A DNA stretch of 10,652 nucleotides from a bacterium. Its GTDB lineage: Bacteria; Patescibacteriota; Patescibacteriia; Patescibacteriales; JAKAJF01. Shown piece by piece: positions 5,991-10,652 of this stretch. The notes beneath the pieces are model-generated. The model was not told the origin of the DNA and did no database searches. It saw only the letters and a program-made list of their open reading frames with translations. How positions within the stretch are numbered: the first letter of the stretch is position 1; every line of letters starts with the position of its first letter. The DNA lies in contig JAKAJF010000025.1 of the NCBI GenBank assembly GCA_021813875.1, forward strand, positions 1 through 10,652, in the 5' to 3' direction. The position numbers and the translations under genes are program-made.

Positions 5991-6178
5991 TTAACAAGAG
6001 ATAAAAAAATGCTAAACCTCAAGGAGGTAGCAAGCATATTTAACATTTCTACAGCCATGGCTTACAGATTAATTGCGGGAAGAAAAATCCCATTCTACAA
6101 AGCAGGTCGCTTAGATTTCGGGAGCAAGATCTGCTGGAATATCTTTAGCAGAATAAAATAGAATCGATCAAATATTAA
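5982..6178 (+). pseudogene. Excisionase/MerR-type HTH (HTH_17-like) gene, frameshifted near its end
   Basis: From ATG5982 the frame reads 59 codons to TAG6161. Residues 10-43 match the short winged-helix of excisionase-type DNA-binding proteins: MLNLKEVASIFNISTAMAYR, then LIAGRKIPFYKAG. After GRL the frame becomes unlike the family. One base over, from 6116, the codons give FREQDLLEYL, the expected wing and helix (compare RFRREDLLEYL), reaching TAG at 6146-6148. Beyond that the same frame continues QNKIESIKY to TAA6178. Loss of one base near 6113-6116 explains this. The gene is either decayed or carries a sequencing error. A factor of this size often directs excision or regulates an integrative element. 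Confidence 0.65.
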
Positions 6179-6183
6179 AAGGA

Positions 6184-6224
6184 GAACTAAAAAGCTGATG
6201 GATGCTCCATCAGCTTTTTAGTTC
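6184..6224. terminator. Two-way terminator between the HTH and P63C genes
   Basis: A perfect 19-bp stem (6184-6202 with 6206-6224) with a 3-nt loop, carrying an A-run on the left and a T-run on the right. It serves both convergent genes and overlaps the last base of the P63C stop codon. Confidence 0.9.
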
Positions 6225-7084
6225 TAGTTACTCCAGAGATCGGGCTGATATTTTTGCCCCATAATGCGAGCAAAATTATTTTCAAATTTCTGTTTACTGG
6301 AAGACATTTTTAAAGCGGCTATTACTTGCCATATCTGAGAACGTACTGCTGGTAATCCAATATTTTCGCTTAAGCTTGAATGATGCCTATGCTTTCTAAA
6401 TCCTTTTTCACTCTTAGGATTTCTTGCATCTAATTCTTTTAAAATTTCTCCCTTTTCAAAAGGCTCGTATATAAATTTTCTCAGAAATTTAGCATAATAA
6501 AGGGGCCGATTCCGGGAAGTGGTTGTCTGACGGCCATATATTCTGTCCATTTGATAGAAAAGTTCGTCAGGAAACTCTTTTGACCATTTTCTAACTTCTT
6601 CAGACATATAGCTTTCAATAAGCATTCGGAATGCTTCGGGGTGCTTAAACTTTTCGTAACCAAGCTGCTCATAGATTAGAGCGGTAATACCTACAGAAGA
6701 AAAGGCATCTGACATCGCTTCGCAAGCTCTTGCGGTTGGTAACTGACTTGGTGTTAAGGCGCCGGCCCGCTCGGCATCTCTATATACACGACAAATTAAG
6801 GGTAACATTTTTGCATCATATCCAATTGTAAGTCGTCCCCCATCGTAAAATTGTACTCCCTTAAGTAATTCTTCTAACTCTGGTCTGATAAATTTCTGTA
6901 GATTTATTGCACCAATAAAATTTGGCTTGCTTGTTCTGCTAGAGCCCTTCCATGGACGTCCCAATGCTCGCATCATTTTGCCTTTATTTAAAATGGGAGT
7001 TCCATCTTCTAAAACAGCGCATCGTATTTCAACTCCGTTTAGAACTATTGGGCCACTGCCCCAAGATTTTAAAATTTTTACCAT
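6224..7084 (-). CDS. P63C-domain protein
   Basis: A 286-residue protein. Residues about 95-265 match the P63C family found in phages and accessory bacterial DNA: ICRVYRDAERAGALTPSQLP, EEVRKWSKEFPDELFYQM, RPLYYAKFLRKFIYEP, ARNPKSEKGFRKHRHH and a helical end. The N-terminus (about 10-65), with VEIRCAVLEDGTPILNKGKM, resembles the lead-in often found in such proteins. The biochemical role of P63C is not established. It starts 18 nt after the lexA stop, with ATG preceded only by A/T bases, so the two form an operon probably under LexA control. Base composition is AT-rich relative to the flanking chromosome. Confidence 0.8.
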   Translation of the reverse strand: MVKILKSWGSGPIVLNGVEIRCAVLEDGTPILNKGKMMRALGRPWKGSSRTSKPNFIGAINLQKFIRPELEELLKGVQFYDGGRLTIGYDAKMLPLICRVYRDAERAGALTPSQLPTARACEAMSDAFSSVGITALIYEQLGYEKFKHPEAFRMLIESYMSEEVRKWSKEFPDELFYQMDRIYGRQTTTSRNRPLYYAKFLRKFIYEPFEKGEILKELDARNPKSEKGFRKHRHHSSLSENIGLPAVRSQIWQVIAALKMSSSKQKFENNFARIMGQKYQPDLWSN

Positions 7085-7102
7085 TTTTATTAAAATTATT
7101 TA

Positions 7103-7723
7103 TTAGATATCAGATGGAAGCACAGCTTTTACTATTCCTTGGACTCTAAAATCACGGGTTAAAATAATCGGTTTATGTTTTGTATTGGTAGATTTCGGTC
7201 TAAGTATTATGGCGGAGTCGGTTTTTTCAAATATTTTTACAGTTGCTTCATCGTCAATTAGAGCAACTACCCTATCACCATTTTCGGCATAATTCTGCTG
7301 TCGAACAAGAAGAATGTCTCCATCATTAATACCGGCATTATTCATTGAATCGCCTTGCGCTCTCAATAAAAAATATCTAAAACTTGGCCGAGCAAGATCT
7401 ATGGATACTGATATTAAGCCTTCGATATTCTCATTGGCCAGAATTGGTGCCCCACAAGCTACAGTTCCCACTAAAGGTATATTTACTGTTCGAGCGTGAG
7501 TTCGATTATTTTCAAATTGTTTCACTATTAGCTGTAGGGTTCCATCTGAGCGTTTCGCTAAAATTTTTTTCTGAACAAGTTCATCAATAATTAAAGCCGC
7601 TGAACGAGGAGATTTATATCCCAAGGCTGTCATTAATTCTCTTACTGACGGAGTTCTACCTTTATGTACAAGCCAATTTCGAATTTGTCGAATTGCATCT
7701 GATTGTTTCTTATTCAGGTCCAT
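7103..7723 (-). CDS. lexA: LexA-family self-cleaving repressor
   Basis: A 206-residue repressor with an N-terminal winged helix (about 5-65, recognition region TPSVRELMTALGYKSPRSAA) and a C-terminal S24 peptidase fold. The cleavage site is Cys90-Gly91 in VGTVACGAPILA, rather than the usual Ala-Gly; Cys-Gly is known from UmuD. The catalytic Ser126 lies in AQGDSMNNAGINDGD and Lys163 in EATVKIFEK, so autocleavage should be possible. It probably represses its own operon with P63C, and may be inactivated by RecA filaments after DNA damage. It could be the host SOS regulator captured in the island or, more likely from context, the element's own repressor. No Shine-Dalgarno; the promoter lies so close that the mRNA may be leaderless. 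Confidence 0.88.
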   Translation of the reverse strand: MDLNKKQSDAIRQIRNWLVHKGRTPSVRELMTALGYKSPRSAALIIDELVQKKILAKRSDGTLQLIVKQFENNRTHARTVNIPLVGTVACGAPILANENIEGLISVSIDLARPSFRYFLLRAQGDSMNNAGINDGDILLVRQQNYAENGDRVVALIDDEATVKIFEKTDSAIILRPKSTNTKHKPIILTRDFRVQGIVKAVLPSDI

Positions 7724-7732
7724 ATAATACGA

Positions 7733-7761
7733 ACTGTATCATAGTGTATACTCTCTGTCAA
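7733..7761 (-). promoter_or_regulatory. Promoter of the lexA-P63C operon with operator-like dyad
   Basis: On the minus strand: a perfect -35 TTGACA (7761-7756), 17-bp spacer, and -10 TACAGT (7738-7733). The predicted start near 7726 is only about 3 nt from ATG7723. A dyad GTAT-N8-ATAC (7736-7751) covers the spacer and -10, with the same 4-8-4 geometry as the E. coli LexA box, so it is a candidate autoregulatory operator. Confidence 0.6.
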
Positions 7762-7812
7762 GAGCCGACAAGGGGGAAATATTTGCCTTAAAAGGAATTT
7801 CTAAAAATTCAT

Positions 7813-7830
7813 GTCACAATAGCGTCACAA
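7813..7830. repeat. Phased GTCACAA pair near the right end of the island
   Basis: GTCACAA at 7813-7819 and again at 7824-7830, 11 bp apart. The same motif and spacing, with a degenerate second copy, occur at 5687-5704 near the left border. Confidence 0.55.
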
Positions 7831-7831
7831 A

Positions 7832-7864
7832 AATAAAAAAGGACTCAAAAAGTCCTTTTTTATT
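7832..7864. terminator. Intrinsic terminator hairpin beside tRNA-Gly 3'-end copy 7874
   Basis: A 14-bp perfect stem (7832-7845 with 7851-7864), core GGACT/AGTCC, A-run and T-run on its sides. It is followed 9 bases later by a tRNA-Gly 3'-end copy. No gene on the plus strand reads into it; on the minus strand it follows the tRNA-end copy. Confidence 0.8.
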
Positions 7865-7873
7865 GGTTATTTT

Positions 7874-7888
7874 GAGCGGGTAACGGGA
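7874..7888 (-). repeat. Partial copy of the tRNA-Gly 3' end
   Basis: GAGCGGGTAACGGGA is identical to 8291-8305 at the tRNA-Gly 3' end, after which the match breaks up. The 100 or so bases that follow (7889-7994) hold no gene that I recognise; they include CTTCC...GGAAG inverted motifs. Confidence 0.65.
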
Positions 7889-7994
7889 GTCTTCCCCGGA
7901 GGCGGAAGCCTCACCTGCATTCATTCTAGAGAGTTCTATTTTGTTCCTGCCTTTACTTTTCTAAAAGTTTCAATACTTATCCGCGATGCTTCTG

Positions 7995-8020
7995 GAGACG
8001 GTTTCGAGTTCCCCTTTCCC
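7995..8020 (+). repeat. Degenerate tRNA-Gly 3' end in inverted orientation
   Basis: On the plus strand GAGACGGTTTCGAGTTCCC and the following bases match the tRNA-Gly T-arm region (GAGACGGGTTCGATTCCC and onward) with about four differences. It faces the minus-strand copy at 8066 across the hairpin 8021-8063. Confidence 0.45.
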
Positions 8021-8063
8021 AAAAAGAAAATGACCCCCGGACACCGGAGGTCATTTTCTTTTT
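8021..8063. terminator. Terminator hairpin between two tRNA-Gly end copies
   Basis: A 15-bp stem (8021-8035 with 8049-8063) continues, after a bulge, into CCGG/CCGG with a 3-nt loop. The sides are A-rich and T-rich, so it can work on either strand. The tRNA-end copy at 8066 starts two bases after it. Confidence 0.8.
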
Positions 8064-8065
8064 TT

Positions 8066-8082
8066 GAGCGGGTAACGGGAAT
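8066..8082 (-). repeat. Partial copy of the tRNA-Gly 3' end
   Basis: Seventeen bases identical to 8291-8307 at the 3' end of the intact tRNA-Gly; the match stops inside the T-loop. Confidence 0.7.
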
Positions 8083-8219
8083 TCCGCCTCGCTCTCGCTT
8101 CTGCAAGAGGCTCGTTGCCCTGTGCAGCGCCAAAAGCTCCGCCAGCTCGCTTTTGTCGACGCTCGACTTAAGCTCCCTCGCCGACCGAAGACGGCTCGGA
8201 GCTTGTCTCGCTCCTGCCC
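8083..8219. other. GC-rich, strand-skewed spacer with repeated GCTC
   Basis: I see no convincing gene. GCTC occurs eight times on the plus strand in about 140 bp, while its complement GAGC occurs about once. The block is clearly more GC-rich than the AT-rich island around it. Open frames here run through tRNA sequence and repeats and look spurious. Confidence 0.4.
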
Positions 8220-8231
8220 GTTCGATTCCCG
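8220..8231 (+). repeat. Inverted copy of the tRNA-Gly T-arm
   Basis: GTTCGATTCCCG is the exact reverse complement of 8301-8312 in the intact tRNA-Gly. With the 18-bp terminator stem between them, the whole forms a palindrome of about 90 bp. Confidence 0.55.
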
Positions 8232-8244
8232 AATACCATTTCTC

Positions 8245-8288
8245 ATATACAAAAAGAGACCAATTTCAAATGGTCTCTTTTTGTATAT
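8245..8288. terminator. Terminator of tRNA-Gly
   Basis: A perfect 18-bp stem (8245-8262 with 8271-8288) with an 8-nt loop. It begins 3 nt after the tRNA-Gly 3' end on the minus strand and carries a T-run in the RNA's 3' arm. Confidence 0.88.
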
Positions 8289-8291
8289 CGG

Positions 8292-8363
8292 AGCGGGTAA
8301 CGGGAATCGAACCCGTCTCTCTACCTTGGCAAGGTAATATAATAGCCACTATACGATACCCGC
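8292..8363 (-). tRNA. tRNA-Gly(GCC)
   Basis: A 72-nt tRNA. The acceptor GCGGGTA pairs with TACCCGC, the anticodon stem TTACC/GGTAG encloses TTGCCAA (anticodon GCC), the T-arm is CGGG-TTCGATT-CCCG, and the discriminator is U. Only CC follows, then G, so CCA is not fully encoded. Its 3' end is the likely insertion target for the island to its left. Confidence 0.95.
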
Positions 8364-8365
8364 CT

Positions 8366-8397
8366 ACGCTTCGCTTCGGCGGGCAGGCCCGCTTTAG
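8366..8397. repeat. GC-rich palindromic repeat beside the tRNA-Gly 5' end
   Basis: GCGGGC (8379-8384) and GCCCGC (8387-8392) form a hairpin, flanked by CTTCGCTTCGG and CTTTAGC. In the precursor RNA its CCCGCC could also pair with the GGCGGG at the tRNA 5' end. It resembles the repeat at 965-1006. Confidence 0.5.
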
Positions 8398-8483
8398 CAC
8401 ATAGGTTAATGTCAATTTTCAATATAACTAGATTAACAAAAAATAAGTAAATAATCAAGACTTTTTCTATCTTTTTAATCAGT

Positions 8484-8566
8484 GCCGTGGGAGGGACTTG
8501 AACCCTCATGAGATTGCTCCCAACAGATTTTAAGTCTGTCGCGTATACCAATTCCGCCACCACGGC
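8484..8566 (-). tRNA. tRNA-Leu(TAA)
   Basis: A class II tRNA of 83 nt. The acceptor GCCGTGG pairs with CCACGGC, the anticodon stem ACAGA/TCTGT encloses CTTAAAA (anticodon UAA), with a long variable arm and T-loop TTCAAGT. The discriminator is A; CCA is not encoded. It starts only some eight bases after the U-tract of the tmRNA terminator, so there is no room for a promoter of its own. Confidence 0.95.
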
Positions 8567-8574
8567 AACATGCT

Positions 8575-8610
8575 AAAAAATAAAATATCAAAATTTTCAT
8601 TTTGATATTT
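8575..8610 (-). terminator. Terminator after tmRNA
   Basis: On the minus strand AAATATCAAAA (8610-8600) pairs with TTTTGATATTT (8593-8583), 11 bp, followed by a T-rich tract to 8575. The stem is A/T only apart from one G-C pair, so termination may be partial, allowing read-through into tRNA-Leu. Confidence 0.65.
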
Positions 8611-8617
8611 ACATGGG

Positions 8618-8997
8618 TGGAGATGGCGGGAGTTGAACCCGCGTCTAATGACTATTTAAAAGCACTTTTACAAAAGTAGTCCGGTCTAAGATCTCGCCCT
8701 TATTATAAAAGGCCGAACAAAAATGATAAGAGCCAGTCCGTAAGTTTCGACTGGCGCTATGGACGCTCGCGCCGGCCTATCCTAGTGAATGACACCTGCT
8801 TGTAGCTACTAGGAGTCGCTAGGCAGATGGTCGCGGCTTTTAAGCGGCGACAGTGGCTAAGGCCGGAACCTTCCAAGAGAAGGTGGCTTTAGCGAAAGTG
8901 TTTTTTGCACTTATGATCTTCCGACAAGTTTAGCGTGCGCGCCGGAGCACGTTTTGAATGCTTCTAAAGAAAATCATTATCGAAGCACAACATCCCC
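8618..8997 (-). ncRNA. ssrA: tmRNA (ssrA)
   Basis: A 380-nt transfer-messenger RNA that rescues stalled ribosomes. The 5' GGGGATG (8997-8991) pairs with CATCTCC (8625-8619) as the acceptor. The conserved TTCGA follows the 5' end, and the T-arm CGGGTTCAACTCCCG precedes the 3' end. The discriminator is A and CCC follows, so CCA is not exactly encoded. The tag frame begins with GCA (8908-8906) after ATAAGT and ends at TAA (8842-8840): 22 residues starting AKNTFAKATF and ending LATVAA, which carries the Ala-Ala degradation signal. The upstream smpB stop codon directly touches the first base of tmRNA. Confidence 0.95.
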
Positions 8998-9462
8998 TTA
9001 TTTATTCAGCTTTGTCAACGTTCTGATCTTCCTCTCGATATCGCGTCTCTTGATGGCCTCGCGCTTGTCGATCTTCTTTTTGCCCTTGCCGATACCGAAT
9101 TCCAGCTTGATGAGGCTACGCTTAGTATATATTCTTATAGGGACCAATGTCAAGCCTTGTTCCTGTTTTTTGCCCACTAATCGGCTGATTTCGCTCTTTT
9201 TCAGAAGGAGCTTCCTCGGCCTGTCTGGCTCGTAATTTTTGACCGTGCTGGCGTATTTATATGGCGGGATGTGGGCGTTGGTCAGGTACAATTCCGGCAG
9301 TCTCTTGCCGCTCGCCTTCAAGGTGACGAAACTCCCCTTGAGGCTGATATGCCCGGTCTTGATGGATTTGACTTCCGGCCCGGAAAGAACCAGGCCGGCC
9401 TCGAAAGTGTCCAGAATCTCATAATCGAACCTCGCTCGTTTGTTAAAAGCGAATGTAGGCAT
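8998..9462 (-). CDS. smpB: SsrA-binding protein SmpB
   Basis: A 154-residue small basic protein that binds tmRNA and brings it to stalled ribosomes. The OB-fold shows NKRARFDYEILDTFEAGLVL, SGPEVKSIKTGHISLKGSF, LTNAHIPPYKYA and RPRKLLLKKSEI. The C-terminal tail GKGKKKIDKREAIKRRDIER is the conserved basic helix that enters the mRNA channel. It lies 29 nt after the trigger factor stop and zero nt before ssrA, so partner protein and RNA are almost certainly on one transcript. No Shine-Dalgarno is visible upstream of ATG9462. Confidence 0.97.
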   Translation of the reverse strand: MPTFAFNKRARFDYEILDTFEAGLVLSGPEVKSIKTGHISLKGSFVTLKASGKRLPELYLTNAHIPPYKYASTVKNYEPDRPRKLLLKKSEISRLVGKKQEQGLTLVPIRIYTKRSLIKLEFGIGKGKKKIDKREAIKRRDIERKIRTLTKLNK

Positions 9463-9491
9463 ATTTTTTTACGAGAAGACCGGAAAAAGGA

Positions 9492-10652
9492 TTATTTTTC
9501 GACGTTCCACTCGCGCAACTTCTCGATGACTTTGCGATTGGTCAACATGTTCTTCAAATAGCTCTTATAGCTAGGCTCTTTGACCCTCTCCTCGACCTTC
9601 TCATGGCCCCGGTATTGGTTGATCAGCCGCTCGACTTCTTCTTCGACCTCTTTGTCGCTCACCTCGATCTTTTCGTCGATGGCGATCTTTCGGATGAGGA
9701 GGGCGCTCTTGACCCTTTTGACAGCGTCCGGAAGAAGGTCCAAGGTCAGTTGCTCCTTGGTCTTCTTAATGCTGGCCAAATAATCTTCAAAACGGCCGCC
9801 CTGATGCTCGATGTCATGCTCTATCTCGTGGACCATGGAATCGGCCTCATGGTTGATGAGAATTTCCGGGATGTCGCCGAACTTCGCCTGTTCGATGATC
9901 TTATCAAGCATCTCGATCTCCGCCTTCTGTTCGGCCGCCTTTTTTTTCTCCGCGAGCATGCTTTCCTTGATGCTCTTTTCCAAGTCTTCCTTGTTCTTCA
10001 AGCCGAAGCCGGCCGCGAACTCATCATCGATTTCCGGCAGTTCGCGGGCGTAAACCTCGTTGACGGTCACCCGGAACTCGACCATCTTGCCGGCCAGGTT
10101 GGCCATATGGTGCTTCTCCGGATAAGGCAGGGAGAATTCTTTGGTCTCCCCTTTCTTCAGGCCGACGAGCTGCTTATCAAAACCGGGGACGATATAATCC
10201 TTGCCCAAGACGACGGCGACGCCCTTGCCCTGGCCGCCTTCGACCGGAACTTTGTCTAAAAACATCTCCAGATTGATGAGCGCTTTGTCGCCCGGCTTGA
10301 TTTCACGGTCAACGACGGCTTCCTTGACCCTCATCTCCCGTAAATCTTCGAGCATCTTCTTGACCTCTTCGTCCCTGACCTCCGCCTTTTCCAACTTGAC
10401 CTTGGCCGCCTTGTAGTCGCCCAACTCGATCTCCGGCAGGATCGAGAGGATCACTTTGTATTCCAAAGGGTTTTCCGGAGCTAACTTAGTAATGTTGACG
10501 TCCGGCTGGCCGACCGGTTCGGCCTGAACATTCTCCCTGATGACTTGATCAATGGTCTTGCTGATCGCCTGGCGGGCCGCTTCTTCCAAGATCGGCATCT
10601 CTCCGATCTTCTGCTTGAGAATTTCGTAGGGGGGCTTGCCCGGCCTGAAGCC
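9492..10652 (-). CDS. tig: Trigger factor, ribosome-associated chaperone (5' partial)
   Basis: The frame is open to the window edge; the visible 386 codons start inside the ribosome-binding domain at the signature GFRPGKPPYEILKQKIG (family: GFRxGKxP). An ATG at 10598 is internal, not the start. Domain order: end of the ribosome-binding N-domain, FKBP-like peptidyl-prolyl isomerase domain (about EIKPGDKALINLEM to VNEVYARELPEID), then the helical C-domain that cradles nascent chains, ending KLREWNVEK. It binds near the exit tunnel of the 50S subunit. smpB and ssrA follow on the same strand, giving a nascent-chain folding and ribosome-rescue operon whose promoter must lie outside the window. Confidence 0.93.
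   Translation of the reverse strand, partial: GFRPGKPPYEILKQKIGEMPILEEAARQAISKTIDQVIRENVQAEPVGQPDVNITKLAPENPLEYKVILSILPEIELGDYKAAKVKLEKAEVRDEEVKKMLEDLREMRVKEAVVDREIKPGDKALINLEMFLDKVPVEGGQGKGVAVVLGKDYIVPGFDKQLVGLKKGETKEFSLPYPEKHHMANLAGKMVEFRVTVNEVYARELPEIDDEFAAGFGLKNKEDLEKSIKESMLAEKKKAAEQKAEIEMLDKIIEQAKFGDIPEILINHEADSMVHEIEHDIEHQGGRFEDYLASIKKTKEQLTLDLLPDAVKRVKSALLIRKIAIDEKIEVSDKEVEEEVERLINQYRGHEKVEERVKEPSYKSYLKNMLTNRKVIEKLREWNVEK

Larger units (their letters stand above)
5558..8311. mobile_element. Remnant of an integrative element at tRNA-Gly(GCC)
   Basis: The 20 bases 5558-5577 are identical to 8292-8311 at the 3' end of the intact tRNA-Gly, in the same orientation. This is the usual footprint of tyrosine-recombinase integration into a tRNA gene. 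The 2.7 kb between holds an excisionase-type HTH gene (broken), a LexA-family repressor and a P63C-domain protein, all AT-rich compared with the flanking housekeeping genes. Phased GTCACAA pairs lie near both sides. No integrase is recognisable, so the element is either decayed or mobilised in trans. Two further partial tRNA-end copies (7874, 8066) suggest repeated events at the site. The border at the tRNA side is inferred. Confidence 0.65.

Noticed and set aside
7832..8288. CRISPR array
   Set aside because: Repeats of the tRNA end are few, irregularly spaced, partly inverted and clearly tRNA-derived; no cas genes.
8030..8404. 124-codon plus-strand frame across the tRNA-Gly region
   Set aside because: It runs through the intact tRNA and its repeats; ERVTGI-like peptides are the translated tRNA 3' end, a typical spurious call.
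8398..8483. Promoter for tRNA-Gly
   Set aside because: A minus-strand TTGACA is present, but no -10 at proper spacing; the best match would fall within the palindromic repeat.

Overview
The window looks like a chromosome segment of a Patescibacteria/CPR bacterium, most likely Parcubacteria-like. This rests on gene style: a THUMP/Trm11-type methyltransferase of CPR flavour, RNase J with a long basic N-terminus, S6 with a charged tail, GC-rich palindromic repeats near genes, and almost no Shine-Dalgarno sequences. No 16S gene is present, so the placement is inference. UGA is used as a stop (small gene ending at 2837), which argues against the recoded Gracilibacteria/SR1 code.

Layout. 1-729 (+) is the C-terminal part of a peptide-binding protein of an ABC transporter, followed by tRNA-Leu(CAG) at 740-823. 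RNase J (939-2786, +) ends at a long two-way terminator (2792-2831) shared with a minus-strand operon rpsF - ssb - small acidic protein (4078 down to 2837). The rpsF transcript has its own promoter (4284-4312) and a leader of about 200 nt that folds into a three-way junction, an intrinsic terminator and a competing antiterminator-like pairing. Diverging from it is a Trm11-like methyltransferase gene (4342-5520, +), probably read from a nearly leaderless mRNA.

5558-8311 is an accessory island at the 3' end of tRNA-Gly(GCC). A 20-bp copy of the tRNA 3' end at 5558-5577 matches 8292-8311 inside the intact gene. Inside are a frameshifted excisionase-type HTH gene, a P63C-domain gene and a LexA-family repressor gene (both minus), phased repeats near both ends, a possible ORF relic, and two more tRNA-Gly 3'-end copies, each abutting a terminator hairpin. 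The region is AT-rich compared with its neighbours and has no recognisable integrase. The layout suggests that tRNA-Gly once converged on the methyltransferase gene and shared its terminator, and was then pushed away by insertion.

8484-10652 is a minus-strand translation and protein quality-control cluster: trigger factor (5' end outside the window), smpB, ssrA (tmRNA), tRNA-Leu(UAA), then tRNA-Gly. The smpB stop codon directly abuts the first base of tmRNA.

The most interesting points are the rpsF attenuator-like leader, the LexA/P63C island with its array of tRNA-Gly ends, the zero-gap smpB-ssrA junction, and a His-to-Glu change at an expected metal-ligand position of RNase J.
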